This document shows positions 1 to 8,888 of a stretch of 63,672 nt of DNA, in pieces (positions within the stretch are counted from its first letter, which is position 1; the number at the start of each line of letters is the position of its first letter). The notes beneath the pieces were generated by a model. The model was not told the DNA's origin. It worked only from the letters and a program-made list of their open reading frames with translations, and did not search any database. The position numbers were made by a program, and so were the translations under genes. Source of the DNA: Syntrophobacter sp. SbD2 (GTDB lineage Bacteria; Desulfobacterota; Binatia; UBA9968); the NCBI GenBank assembly GCA_945889495.1, contig CAMDBU010000010.1, positions 1 to 63,672 on the forward strand, given 5' to 3'.

Positions 1-269
1 CCAGTTTGAAATGGCCGCGGTGCACCCCGCATAAGGGTCAAAGAGTGAGGTTTTTTCACAGCTACGGCAGGCGATGATGAAATCTATCACTGGCAGAACT
101 ACAGCCGCCGACACAGTGCGATTTACAATGGGGTTTTTCAGCAGAATCATGATGCACCTGACTTAATGCAATCGGCGGCCGGTTGTCAACGCTGGGGAAG
201 TACATTGACAAGCCGTCAAAGGCGGGACTAAATGCCACTAAAGATCGCTGTTTCGACGGAGGTTGAGTT
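1..269. other. Leading non-coding stretch
   Basis: I see no convincing gene here. An open frame on the minus strand runs into the start of the next gene and has no family character. The last bases carry the GGAGG ribosome binding site of the first gene. Confidence 0.5.
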
Positions 270-1265
270 ATGAATCCGCGGCGCTTGTGGCCAGCGCTGA
301 TGCTGGCGTTATTGGTCCTTCCATCCATGCTGACGGCGCAGACTCGCGCACTGCGCAAAGTGCAGGTCGGCGTGCCCGCGGTGAGCATGGGCAACATCAT
401 CATTTACTTCACCAAGGAAGCGAAGATTTTCGAGAAGTACGGCCTCGATGTCGAACCGGTGGCGGTCAACGGTTCGGGCATCGCGTCGAAAGCGCTGATC
501 TCCGGCAGCGTGCAGATCTCGCCGATCGCGACGCCGACGGTGATTAATTCCGTGCTGTCGGGCTCGGACATGGTGATCTTGTCGCACACCATGCCAGGGG
601 TGATTCAATACTTGATGGCGCGGCCGGACATCAAACGCACCGAGGACATCAAAGGCAAAGCCGTAGGCGTGACCCCCTACGGCGGGTTGAGCGACTTTTT
701 GGTCCGCCATCTCGCCCGCATCAAGGGACTCAACCCGGACAAGGATTTTGCCTTGTTGCAGTTGGGCAGCGACACCGACCGATTTCTCGCGCTACAGCAG
801 GGCCGGATTCCCTTGGCCGCGTTGTCTCATCCCAATTACATCTACGCCCAGCGCGCCGGCTTTCACGTGCTCTGGGATTTTTTCAAGGAAGTGGACTATC
901 CCTGGAGCGAGATCGCTACTACAAGGTCGCAGATCAAGCAGGATCGCGATTTCGTCATGCGTTATATGCGCGCTCATATCGAGGGCATCGCGCGTTTTAA
1001 GCAGGAGCCAGAGCTGGGTAAGCGGGTGATCAAAAAAATGCTACGATTGAACGACGAGCAGATGGCGCAGGAATCCTGGGATCTGTTCGCCAAGCATCGC
1101 CTGTCGGCGCCCTATCCCAATCTCAAAGGTATGAAAACCAGCTTCGAATATGTCGCCGCCACCCGGCCTGAGGTCAACAAGTACAAACCGGAAGATTTCG
1201 TCGACTCGAGCTTCGTCGAGGAGCTCGACAAGAGCGGCTTCATCAAGAAGCTCTACGAGAAATAA
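270..1265 (+). CDS. ABC transporter substrate-binding protein, SsuA/NMT1-like
   Basis: This 331-residue secreted protein resembles the periplasmic binding proteins of nitrate/sulfonate/taurine-type ABC transporters. A hydrophobic signal peptide covers roughly residues 1-23 and ends near LTAQ. The mature protein opens with the usual first beta strand (VQVGVPA) and the helix in which the ligand domain is described as being in a 'KYGLDVE' context. It ends with the motif ELDKSGFIKKLYEK, shared with most other SsuA-like proteins in this window. The ATG follows a good GGAGG site. The flavin oxidoreductase gene begins 9 bases downstream, so they are probably cotranscribed. No permease or ATPase is adjacent, and the ligand is unknown. 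Confidence 0.9.
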   Translation: MNPRRLWPALMLALLVLPSMLTAQTRALRKVQVGVPAVSMGNIIIYFTKEAKIFEKYGLDVEPVAVNGSGIASKALISGSVQISPIATPTVINSVLSGSDMVILSHTMPGVIQYLMARPDIKRTEDIKGKAVGVTPYGGLSDFLVRHLARIKGLNPDKDFALLQLGSDTDRFLALQQGRIPLAALSHPNYIYAQRAGFHVLWDFFKEVDYPWSEIATTRSQIKQDRDFVMRYMRAHIEGIARFKQEPELGKRVIKKMLRLNDEQMAQESWDLFAKHRLSAPYPNLKGMKTSFEYVAATRPEVNKYKPEDFVDSSFVEELDKSGFIKKLYEK

Positions 1266-1274
1266 CTCGCCGCT

Positions 1275-2210
1275 ATGAAAGTCCGCATCGGCATTCAGTT
1301 GGGCCAGTGGCCGAGCCGTGACATTCGCCCCGAGGCGGTGCTCGATCTCATCGACTACTTCGAAGCCCTCGATGTCGACTCGATCTGGGTCAGCGACCGT
1401 TTGGTTTCTACGGCCTTGACCCTCGAGCCGATCACCTTTCTCTCCTACATCGCCGGCCGGCTGCGCAAGATGAAGTTCGGCACCAGCACGCTGGTGTTGC
1501 CGACGCGCAATCCGGTGGTCCTCGCCAAGGAGCTGGCGACTCTCGACTTTCTCTCTCAGGGCCGGTTTTTCCCCGCCATCGGTCTCGGCGGCGAAGGCTC
1601 GAAAGACTTGCAAGCAGTCGCGGTTGAGCAGAAGACCCGCGCCGGCCGCAGCGATGAAATGATCGTTCTCATGCGCCGCCTCTGGACCGAGGAAAACGTG
1701 ACGTTTAGCGGCAAATATTTCTCCGTCGAGGACGTGACCATCATGCCGCGCCCCTGGCAAAAAAACGGCCCGCCGATCTGGATCGGTAGCCGCAGCGAAG
1801 CGGCGCTGCGGCGCACCGGGCGGCTGGGCGATGGCTGGCTGGTGTCGTCGGTGTCGGCTGACGAAGTGGCACGCGGGATCGAGTCGATCCGCGGTTACGC
1901 GGCGGCGGCGAACCGTCAAGTTCCTGACGATCATTACGGCGTGTTGATTCCCTTTTACTTTTCGTCGGACGCCGCGCAAGCGAGCGAGATCGGCGGCAAG
2001 TCGCTGCGGCCGCGCGCCGACTTGGCGATGAGCGAGTTCACCGCCTTCGGTAGCGCCGATCTAGTGCGCGCGCGGATACAAGCCTATATCGCCGCCGGCG
2101 CGAGCAAATTCATCATGCGTCCCTGCGGGCCCTTCGAAGGTTGGCGCGAGCAGGTTGGCATCTTGGCGCGGGAAGTGATCGCGCCGCTGCAAAGCGCGGC
2201 GATCGATTGA
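1275..2210 (+). CDS. LLM-class flavin-dependent oxidoreductase
   Basis: This 311-residue protein belongs to the bacterial luciferase-like monooxygenase superfamily, whose members use reduced flavin (FMN or F420) to oxidise or reduce small substrates. Family features are the early strand RIGIQLGQWPSR, the strand and loop TSTLVLPTRNPVVLAKELAT, the glycine-rich 'GLGGEG' after 'GRFFPAIG', and 'PPIWIGSRSEAALRRTGRLG' in the second half. Its length is normal for a single-domain LLM enzyme. It follows the binding-protein gene after 9 bases and may act on the ligand that protein captures. The ribosome binding site is weak, suggesting translational coupling. The substrate cannot be told from sequence. 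Confidence 0.88.
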   Translation: MKVRIGIQLGQWPSRDIRPEAVLDLIDYFEALDVDSIWVSDRLVSTALTLEPITFLSYIAGRLRKMKFGTSTLVLPTRNPVVLAKELATLDFLSQGRFFPAIGLGGEGSKDLQAVAVEQKTRAGRSDEMIVLMRRLWTEENVTFSGKYFSVEDVTIMPRPWQKNGPPIWIGSRSEAALRRTGRLGDGWLVSSVSADEVARGIESIRGYAAAANRQVPDDHYGVLIPFYFSSDAAQASEIGGKSLRPRADLAMSEFTAFGSADLVRARIQAYIAAGASKFIMRPCGPFEGWREQVGILAREVIAPLQSAAID

Positions 2211-2345
2211 GGTCGCGCTCGGACCTACACTTCACTAGTTTGTTTCTCGCCAGGACAAATTTGCACGTTCACATCAAACATTCGCAGAAAATTAGCGAAT
2301 CCTTCGCACCATTCCTTGGCATGCCCGTTGCTCCCTATTCCTGCC

Positions 2346-2891
2346 ATGGCAACAGGAATTCTCAATGCGGTAGCGCCGGCGCCGGCGCGCATGCGCTATG
2401 CTTCGACGCTACGCTGCTTCGGCCAGTTCCTCGAAGGCATGGAGCTCAAGGCACTGGAAATCAAAACCCATAACGACGACTACATTCTCCAGGCGTGGAA
2501 CAAGGGCACATCGATGACGATGGACTTGGAGAAGACTTTTACGCCGGATGATCTCCAGCGGCTCGAAGCCGAAGGACGCGCCAACCGCAAACCGTTTTCC
2601 GGCCCGCCCAACATGCTGAGTCTGCCGCAAGTGCTGCGCCTGGCCGGCAACTATGTCGACCGCATGCACGGCCGACTGGTGCGGGTGTCTTGGCAGGACC
2701 AGTCGGATAAAATTCAGTCGATTACGGTGCAGTGGGAGCCGAGCCCGGCCGGGCGGGAGCCGGCGGAATCGCCGTTGGCGGTCATCGAAGAGCTGTGCAT
2801 CCACATCTACAAGCAGCGTAAAAAAATCAATCTAGCCTCCGAACGCCATGGCCACCGGCCGTTTGTCAGCGTCGGCAAAGCGATAGGTTAA
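2346..2891 (+). CDS. Hypothetical protein
   Basis: I do not recognise this family. The frame encodes about 181 residues from the ATG at 2346. A TTG at 2316 and ATGs at 2391 and 2439 are alternatives, and none has a clear ribosome binding site. The stretch from RYASTLR onward looks like real protein: a compact alpha/beta start followed by 'THNDDYILQAWN', a basic charged middle, and a C-terminal region with 'IEELCIHIYKQRKK'. There is no signal peptide, membrane segment or cysteine motif. It stands alone between the oxidoreductase and a hairpin repeat. Confidence 0.55.
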   Translation: MATGILNAVAPAPARMRYASTLRCFGQFLEGMELKALEIKTHNDDYILQAWNKGTSMTMDLEKTFTPDDLQRLEAEGRANRKPFSGPPNMLSLPQVLRLAGNYVDRMHGRLVRVSWQDQSDKIQSITVQWEPSPAGREPAESPLAVIEELCIHIYKQRKKINLASERHGHRPFVSVGKAIG

Positions 2892-2930
2892 TACCGCCGC
2901 CGCAATATTTAGCCCTAAGAATAATTAAAT

Positions 2931-3014
2931 CTCACCACGAAAGACACGAAGAGCACGAAGTTCGGAAATCAAGTTTGCCGAACCCTTCGTGTCCTTCGTG
3001 ATTTTCGTGGTGAG
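2931..3014. repeat. Long imperfect inverted repeat (GACACGAAG type)
   Basis: The left arm starts CTCACCACGAAAGACACG at 2931 and the right arm ends GATTTTCGTGGTGAG at 3014. The arms are about 35 bases, nearly complementary, around a short loop (roughly 2966-2978). Each arm is itself built of short CACGAAG-type repeats. It lies between two genes that converge. It is not followed by a T-tract, so it is more likely a dispersed repeat than an ordinary terminator. A related structure is at 51384-51492. Confidence 0.75.
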
Positions 3015-3065
3015 ACCGATTTGTCTCTAGCTCGCGACTTGCTGTGTTAGTAGCGCGCTATTCGC

Positions 3066-4709
3066 CTACGCCTGATACTTCACTTCGCCGCCGACCATAG
3101 TCATGGCGACCTTTAGCTCACGAATGTTTTCCGGCGCGACGGCGAAGGGGTCTTGTTCGAGCACCGCGATGTCGGCCAACTTGCCGACCTCCAGCGTGCC
3201 TTTGTCGTTTTCTTCGAAGCCGACCCAGGACGCCGTCGTTGTGTGCATGGCGAAGGCTTCGCCGACGGTAATTTTCTCCTCGGGGATCCACACTTCGCCC
3301 CAGCGCATTTTTCTCGACGCGGCGGTGGCGATGTCGCGCAGCGGGTCCACCGGCCAGTAGCCCGGCGAGTCGGAACCGCCGGACATGATCACGCCGTTCT
3401 TCAACAAGGTGTGGAACGGGAAGGCTTTGGTCAGGCGCCGTTCGCCGACGCAATCGAGGATCGCGTCGCCGATGTAATATGCGAAGGCGATATTGGGCAC
3501 GGCGACGATGCCCGACTTGACCATGCGGCCGATCAGTTTCGGCGTCGCCAGCCAGTTGCCCATATGCTCGATGCGATGCCGGTGATCTTTGCGCGGTGAA
3601 TGCTCGATGGCATTCTCATAAGCATCGAGCGCCATGTCGAAGGCTTTGTCGCCGATGGCGTGGACGCAGCAGCGCAGGCCGGCGTCGTGGCAGACCTGCA
3701 CGGTGTGGTTCAACTCATCCTGCTGGATTCTGATGATCCCATGGTTATGCTCATCGTTTTCGTAAGGCTCGTGAAAGCAGGCGTTGCGCCCAGTGATGCC
3801 GCCATCGATGCTCATCTTGACGCCGCCGATGCGCAGCCACTCGTTGCCGAAGCCGTTGATGAGGCCGAGATCGGTGAGCGCTTTGGTTTCGATCATCGAT
3901 TCGATGACCCGTGGCAGGATGCTGACCCGCGCGTGCATGCGCCCTTCTTTGTAGAGCTCTTGATAGGCGCGCACCGGCTCGGCGTAGCGCACGATGTCAT
4001 GCACGGTGGTGACGCCGCGTTCGAGGCATTGTTCAAGCGCGTAGACGATGCCGTCTTTAAGTTGCAGGTAATTGAATTCCGGCGCGACCTTTTTGAGAAT
4101 CAACTGGGCGCGCTCATGGAGTTCGCCCGTCGGCTCGCCGGTGTTGGGATCATGTTTGATATGGCCGCCGGCGGGATCTTTGGTGTCGCGGGTGATTTTC
4201 GCCGCCGCCAGCGCCAGCGAATTGCCGATGGTCACATGGGCGCCGAAGGAGATCGACACCGGATGATCGGGCACGGCGCGGTCGAGATCATGCTTGTCGG
4301 GAAAGCGATGATCGCTGATGCGGAAGTCCTGCATAGGACTGCCATGGGAGACCAGCCAGGAACCTTTGGGCGCGCTGGCGGCGGCGTTGGCGAGCCGCTG
4401 TAAGATATCCGACACCGAATTCACCTCGACATAAAAGTCCCGGCAGTCGACCAGCTCCTTCTCCGCCGTGCCCTTTTCCGACAGATGCACATGAGTATCG
4501 GTGAGGCCGGGGATCGCCGTGCCGCCCTTGAGATCGATCATCTCGGTGTCGGGGCCGGCGAAGCGGCGCAGGTCGGCGAGATTGCCGGTGGCGACGATGC
4601 GCGACCCGGAAATCGCCAGCGCTTCGCAGGTGGACGTTTCGTTCTGAAACGTGCGAATCTTGCCGTTGAACAAAATCGCATTGGGATAGGGCAGCGGTTT
4701 GGATTTCAT
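3066..4709 (-). CDS. Amidohydrolase family protein, YtcJ-like
   Basis: This 547-residue metal-dependent hydrolase has the composite-domain start typical of YtcJ/imidazolonepropionase-like amidohydrolases ('NAILFNGKIRTF...EALAISGSRIVATG'), then the first metal-ligand motif 'TDTHVHLSEKG' near residue 70. The later motifs are 'GVKMSIDGGITGRNA', 'CVHAIGDKAFDMALDAYE', 'RHRIEHMGN', and 'SGGSDSPGYWPVDPLRDI', which carries the conserved aspartate. Such enzymes hydrolyse C-N or C-O bonds with one or two bound metals. It is a cytoplasmic protein without a signal peptide. It lies 30 bases downstream of a binding-protein gene on the same strand, so uptake and hydrolysis of one compound is a reasonable inference. 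An AAGGAG site precedes the ATG. Confidence 0.9.
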   Translation of the reverse strand: MKSKPLPYPNAILFNGKIRTFQNETSTCEALAISGSRIVATGNLADLRRFAGPDTEMIDLKGGTAIPGLTDTHVHLSEKGTAEKELVDCRDFYVEVNSVSDILQRLANAAASAPKGSWLVSHGSPMQDFRISDHRFPDKHDLDRAVPDHPVSISFGAHVTIGNSLALAAAKITRDTKDPAGGHIKHDPNTGEPTGELHERAQLILKKVAPEFNYLQLKDGIVYALEQCLERGVTTVHDIVRYAEPVRAYQELYKEGRMHARVSILPRVIESMIETKALTDLGLINGFGNEWLRIGGVKMSIDGGITGRNACFHEPYENDEHNHGIIRIQQDELNHTVQVCHDAGLRCCVHAIGDKAFDMALDAYENAIEHSPRKDHRHRIEHMGNWLATPKLIGRMVKSGIVAVPNIAFAYYIGDAILDCVGERRLTKAFPFHTLLKNGVIMSGGSDSPGYWPVDPLRDIATAASRKMRWGEVWIPEEKITVGEAFAMHTTTASWVGFEENDKGTLEVGKLADIAVLEQDPFAVAPENIRELKVAMTMVGGEVKYQA

Positions 4710-4739
4710 GATCGGATGACTCCTTGCGTGTGCTCACGA

Positions 4740-5798
4740 CTATTTTCTTTGGCTGAACAGCCGGCGGATCAGTTGTTCCCACTGGCCGTATTTGACTTCC
4801 AATTCATCGACCGAATATTTCTCGTCGAGATAACTCTTCTTGAAGCGCTGCTCGACGCCGCCCATGTCGTCGCGCGGCGACCAGAGGCCGCCTTTCATGA
4901 TGCCCTGCTGGCCTTCCTTGGAGTGAATGTAGTCGAGCAACAACATGGCGGCGTGTGGGCTGGGCGATTTGATCGATAGAGTTGAATAGCCGACGTTGGT
5001 CACCACCGGTTCCAGCGGCCGCCATTCGATGGGCGCGCCCTTTTGCTTGTGCACGCTGACGTTGGCGTCGAAGATGGTCGGCGACAGCGGCACTTCGCCG
5101 GTGACCACCAGGCCGGACAAGGCGGCGCCGGACATATCCTGCAAGCGCACATCCTGTTCGGCGAACTTGTCGACGAACTCGCGTCCCAGCGCATCGATGG
5201 CATTGCCGATCCAGCGCGTGCCGGATGACGTGTTGACGATGGCCATCTTGCTCTTCCATTTGGGATTGAGCAGGTCGCGCATGGATTTGGGCGCGTCAGC
5301 TTGTGAAACTAAATTGGTATTGAAGCCCAAGCCGATGTAAGTCTCGCGGTCGCCGACCCAGTAAAAGCCATTTTTGCCCTTGGACTTCACATCGTCGGGA
5401 TAGAAGCGCGCCTCGGGGGAGTTGTATTCTTGCAGATAACCGTCGCGCTTGAGGATGCCGATGGCTTCCGGCGTGGTTTCGATGACATCGACCAGATTGC
5501 GGCCGGCTTTGGCTTCCTCGGTGACGCGCCGCAAAAGGTTTTTGGTCTCGTTGCGCCACTCGTTAACCTTGATGAACGGATATTTCTTTTCGAAATCTTT
5601 TACGAAGGTGCGAAACCAGGTGTGGGTGTTGTAGAAAGTAACCTGCCCCTCACGCTTGGCGCCGTCCATGAGAATCTTCTCACGGTCGGCGCCTTGATAG
5701 AGAGCGATTTGGGCGACCGAAGTTGGCGCGCTGGCGGCGAAGGTATTAGCCGCCAATAGCAGAACCGCTAACGCGAGCAGAAATGATTTGCGCTTCAT
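4740..5798 (-). CDS. Extracellular solute-binding protein, family 1
   Basis: This 352-residue secreted protein is of the iron/spermidine-type (family 1, FbpA/FutA-like) binding-protein class. I place the start at the ATG at 5798, which has a GAGG site and begins a clean signal peptide (MKRKSFLLALAVLLLAANTF). An upstream in-frame start would add 19 residues before the signal peptide. The mature region shows 'IALYQGADREKI', 'GAKREGQVTFYNT', 'SGAALSGLVVTGEVPLSPT' and 'KQKGAPVEWRPLEPVV', motifs shared with the proteins at 13184, 14293 and 22023. It is upstream of the YtcJ-like amidohydrolase gene and divergent from the Bug-family gene. The ligand is unknown and need not be iron. Confidence 0.88.
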   Translation of the reverse strand: MKRKSFLLALAVLLLAANTFAASAPTSVAQIALYQGADREKILMDGAKREGQVTFYNTHTWFRTFVKDFEKKYPFIKVNEWRNETKNLLRRVTEEAKAGRNLVDVIETTPEAIGILKRDGYLQEYNSPEARFYPDDVKSKGKNGFYWVGDRETYIGLGFNTNLVSQADAPKSMRDLLNPKWKSKMAIVNTSSGTRWIGNAIDALGREFVDKFAEQDVRLQDMSGAALSGLVVTGEVPLSPTIFDANVSVHKQKGAPIEWRPLEPVVTNVGYSTLSIKSPSPHAAMLLLDYIHSKEGQQGIMKGGLWSPRDDMGGVEQRFKKSYLDEKYSVDELEVKYGQWEQLIRRLFSQRK

Positions 5799-6017
5799 TG
5801 GCGACCTCGCTTCCATTAGGTGGCCGATGCTATGAACCAAGCTTCGCGTTGTCAACCGTTTTTGTTCGATTTAGCGTAGCAATGGTCGCGGAAATCCGCT
5901 TGGAAACTATTGGCCTGCCAACTGCTGCAACACTGGCGCAAGAATGGTATGCCGACCCTGAGGCTTCGCGCGCATGTACGGGTTATCACCCACGGACTCA
6001 ACCGGACGGAGGATGCC

Positions 6018-7046
6018 ATGAAACGGGTTCTGCTCGTCTTGATCTTTCTGCTGGCGTCAGCAATGACGCTTCAGGCCCAGACGCCATTCTATCAAGGGAA
6101 AACGATTCGGATCATCGTCGGCAACCTTCCGGGTGACGCCTACGATCTGTGGGCGCGCATCTTTGCCCAACACATGGGCAAGTACATCCCGGGGAATCCC
6201 AACTTCATCGTGCAAAATATGACCGGCGCGGGCGGCGTGGTCGCCGCCAATTATGTTTACAGTGTCGCCAAGCCCGACGGCCTGACCCTCGCCACGTTCG
6301 GTCCGTCGATGTATTTCGACCAGCTCGCCAGGCGTCCCGAAGTTAAGTTCGACTGGTCCAAGTACACCTGGCTCGGCACGCCGGAACAGACCGAGTTCAT
6401 CCTCATCATGCGCACCGACGGTCCGTACCAGACCATCGAGGACGTGCGCAAGGCCACCCAGCCGCCCAAGTGCGGCGCCACCGGTACCAGCACTTCGGGT
6501 TATTACATGCCGAAGTTTCTCGACGACGGGCTTGGCATCAAGTTCAACATCGTCGCCGGCTATCCCGGCGGCGGCGAGATCGACCTCGGCATCGAGCGCG
6601 GTGAGCTCCATTGCCGCAACCTGACGATCAGCACCTACTTCGCCCGCGAGCCGTTTCTCACCTGGCACAAGAAAGGATTCGTTCGGCCGATCCTGCAAAC
6701 CGGCAAGAAGCGCGATCCGCTGGTCCCCGACGTGCCATCGATCTACGAACTAATGGACCAATACAAAACCCCGGAGGCGACTCGCCGCGTGGCCAATGTG
6801 TTGCTCGCGCCGGCGGTCTTCGGCCGACCCTTGGTCGGCACACCGGGTATACCGCCCGACCGCGTGAAGATGTTACGCGACGCCTATCACCGCTCCCTCA
6901 AGGATCCCGCACTGTTAGAGGACTTGAAAAAACGCCGCTGGACGGTGGACGCGATCGGCGGCGAGGAGCTGGCGAAGCTCGCCAAAGAAGTGGTGTCGCA
7001 GCCGCCTGATGTGGTCGAGCGGATGATGAAGCTGTTGGGTGGGTAG
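6018..7046 (+). CDS. Bug/TctC-family tricarboxylate-type binding protein
   Basis: This 342-residue secreted protein resembles the Bug/TctC solute receptors that feed tripartite tricarboxylate transporters or act in sensing. The start at 6018 has a GGAGG site five bases upstream and begins a signal peptide ending near TLQAQTPFYQ. The first family motif 'GKTIRIIVGNLPGDAYDLWAR' is present, although the usual 'G..AGG..D..AR' is altered to PGDAYD. 'VQNMTGAGGVVAANYVY' follows, as usual in the family. No TctA or TctB membrane subunit is nearby. It is divergent from the binding-protein gene at 4740 and is about 60% alike by eye in key motifs to the protein at 42185. Confidence 0.88.
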   Translation: MKRVLLVLIFLLASAMTLQAQTPFYQGKTIRIIVGNLPGDAYDLWARIFAQHMGKYIPGNPNFIVQNMTGAGGVVAANYVYSVAKPDGLTLATFGPSMYFDQLARRPEVKFDWSKYTWLGTPEQTEFILIMRTDGPYQTIEDVRKATQPPKCGATGTSTSGYYMPKFLDDGLGIKFNIVAGYPGGGEIDLGIERGELHCRNLTISTYFAREPFLTWHKKGFVRPILQTGKKRDPLVPDVPSIYELMDQYKTPEATRRVANVLLAPAVFGRPLVGTPGIPPDRVKMLRDAYHRSLKDPALLEDLKKRRWTVDAIGGEELAKLAKEVVSQPPDVVERMMKLLGG

Positions 7047-7297
7047 ATCGGGGCTGGAGACGTGATCAAAAGCGGAGCAGTAAACTAGGGTGCGGGCGAA
7101 CAATCTCGTGGGCATCGTTTTACTAGGCATGCTGCGTGGCGACCCGATGCTTTTCCGCATCGCATCCGCGTACCAAAGAGCGACACGGCATCGGATATGG
7201 CCGCCTGAGTTTGGGCCGTTGGTAGAGAAGAAATGAGCGGTGAAGACAGCTTACGCTATACCAAACTCTGTCCGGCGCGCTGGTGAGAGAGCGCGAA
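7047..7297. other. Non-coding stretch at the left edge of the ubiquitin-like island
   Basis: About 250 bases without a gene I can support. Short frames on both strands have no family character. The sequence marks the change from the GC-rich catabolic genes to the less GC-rich island. I see no repeat or integrase remnant in it. Confidence 0.4.
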
Positions 7298-7705
7298 CTA
7301 TACAAGCCGCTCAAATAGGTTCTTCACCCGGCCCCAGAATCCTCGCAGCCGACTGTGCCTTTTGCGATCAAGCGAATCATAATATTTCCGTCTGCGCTTT
7401 TCCTCGCGACGTAGACCAGTGGCGACTTGCTCGGGTTTCCATTTGCCGTCCCACATAACTTCGCCACGGTATATCCAGTAGTGCGATTGACATGCTTGTT
7501 GCCAGTTTCCAACTGAAGGGCGAAGACTCGGCCCGCTGTCTGTCTCCTCAAGAGCCCACTCAGTCGGCCCCAGCGGTGTCCTGATTTTGGATCCGCACCC
7601 ACAAGCGCAAAGATGAGCCGCAGCGCCGAATTCTTCGGAAACGTAGAGCACGCCGGGTTTCAGTTCTTTCGGCATGTACTGGACACGTTGAAGATTAAAA
7701 TTCAT
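7298..7705 (-). CDS. DUF6527 family protein, third gene of the ubiquitin-like operon
   Basis: The 135-residue product carries the DUF6527 signature: 'MPKELKPGVLYVSEEFG' (residues 11-27), the cysteine motif CACGCG (33-38), 'PSVGNW' (63-68) and 'CQSHYWI' (72-78). The four cysteines (33, 35, 37, 72) with His75 could bind a metal. Biochemical function is not something I can read from the sequence. In other genomes this family is a regular neighbour of multiubiquitin and E1-like genes, so I infer a role in processing or attaching the ubiquitin-like protein. The C-terminal 45 residues are strongly basic and look like a lineage-specific extension. The ATG at 7705 overlaps the end of the E1-like gene by 11 bases; a longer frame begins at 7738 and a shorter start lies at 7675. 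Confidence 0.82.
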   Translation of the reverse strand: MNFNLQRVQYMPKELKPGVLYVSEEFGAAAHLCACGCGSKIRTPLGPTEWALEETDSGPSLRPSVGNWQQACQSHYWIYRGEVMWDGKWKPEQVATGLRREEKRRRKYYDSLDRKRHSRLRGFWGRVKNLFERLV

Positions 7706-8888
7706 TAAAACTCGATTCGCCAAGGATTTTGAGATCACTCACCTCGAACAGGAGATGATAGTAGGAGACCTCATCGAAGTAGAACCCGCGTAGCTGCTTA
7801 AATCTGAGAACCGCCATGGACGCGTTGAGCGCGTTGAGTTCGCCAATCTGAATGTTTGTCCGGTACAGATCGTCCGGGCTGTCTGCGAGCTCTGCCAATC
7901 CCTTATCCCGTAGTTTCCGGGCTTGCTCGGCAGAGTAGTATGTTGTCCGCAACATACCGTTGAGCGAACCTCTCTTACGATTCAGGCCCATCCCTACGTC
8001 GATGAAGGGGATACCCATCGAAATGAGTAAATCAAAAATCTCCGCGCGAGACGAGCCTTTGTCCACACACACGAACGCGAAGGTGACACCGTCGAGGTCT
8101 CCAGAGCACGAGGCGTCAATGAACTTGCGAGTGATTAATAACCCCGTCCGAAAGTTTTCGTAACGAGAACGATATATCTCTGCCTTTGGTTTGCCGAACT
8201 CCGTCGGCTCAACCCTACCCGGCGAGCGAAAGGCGTTATGTACTCGGAACTCATCTAGGTCGAAGGCCCGAATCTCTCGCACCGGTGTCTTCACGAGAAA
8301 ATCTAGAACATATACACCCGTGCCGCCGAGGCCGAATATGGCAATCACGTCATCCTTGAACTTCGCAGATATGTCGGCGATCTCTGCTCTGCTCGTTAGC
8401 GTATCGTGAAATTTGAATATGGAATCAGGAATGACCTCTTTTACAGCACGAAAAGTGTGTGGATTTGCGTTGTGCAATTCAATCGCTGGTCCCGATATGA
8501 TGGCCACATAACTTTCGATCTTTTCAAAAAAATCCTGAAATTTACCGGTACTCTTCGGTTTATTCGAAAATGACCGCTGCACTACTACCTCTTTGCTGGC
8601 TTCGCTCAACGTAAGCTGACAAGGTCCACCACCGAGATTTGAGATCGGGTTTCCGTCCAATCCATGCGGAATAGACCCGGCGAAGAAAATTTGATGGTCG
8701 GTTTGAGTGACGCGCTCCTGGTCTATAAATTCGAGCTTCGTCACAATTGCACCGAACTGGAGCTTTCGGTCACTGTCGAGGTAAGGAATGTCGCGTACAA
8801 CGAGGTGATTACTGTCGAAGGCAACCGCATAGCCCTTTTCGACCAAACGCAGGATGTCATTGTTATGATTGACTAGTTTCTGAAACAC
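7695..8888 (-). CDS. E1-like ThiF adenylyltransferase with DUF6791-like N-terminal domain
   Basis: This 397-residue protein has a DUF6791-like N-terminal domain (about residues 1-165, 'HLVVRDIPYLDSDRK' to 'YVAIISGPAIELHN') and a C-terminal ThiF/E1 Rossmann domain. The nucleotide-binding motif GLGGTG is at 186-191, with 'EIRAFDLDEFRVHNAFRSPG' at 205-224, Asp210 and Asp212, 'FGKPKAE', and 'FVCVDKGSSR' at 272-281. E1-like proteins activate the C-terminus of a ubiquitin-like protein by adenylation. Only Cys90, Cys261 and Cys274 exist, and the crossover region after residue 300 has no cysteine, so a canonical E1 thioester is not evident. It overlaps the ubiquitin-like gene upstream by 26 bases and the DUF6527 gene downstream by 11, so the three are one tightly coupled operon. 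Confidence 0.88.
   Translation of the reverse strand: MFQKLVNHNNDILRLVEKGYAVAFDSNHLVVRDIPYLDSDRKLQFGAIVTKLEFIDQERVTQTDHQIFFAGSIPHGLDGNPISNLGGGPCQLTLSEASKEVVVQRSFSNKPKSTGKFQDFFEKIESYVAIISGPAIELHNANPHTFRAVKEVIPDSIFKFHDTLTSRAEIADISAKFKDDVIAIFGLGGTGVYVLDFLVKTPVREIRAFDLDEFRVHNAFRSPGRVEPTEFGKPKAEIYRSRYENFRTGLLITRKFIDASCSGDLDGVTFAFVCVDKGSSRAEIFDLLISMGIPFIDVGMGLNRKRGSLNGMLRTTYYSAEQARKLRDKGLAELADSPDDLYRTNIQIGELNALNASMAVLRFKQLRGFYFDEVSYYHLLFEVSDLKILGESSFNEF

Noticed and set aside
62..403. Minus-strand open frame of 113 codons at the left edge
   Set aside because: It overlaps the signal-peptide region of the SsuA-like gene, has no family character and no ribosome binding site.
2931..3014. Rho-independent terminator
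   Set aside because: The stem is very long, built of short repeats, and has no T-tract on either side.
7240..7458. Plus-strand open frame over the DUF6527 gene end
   Set aside because: It opposes a gene with clear family motifs and has none of its own.
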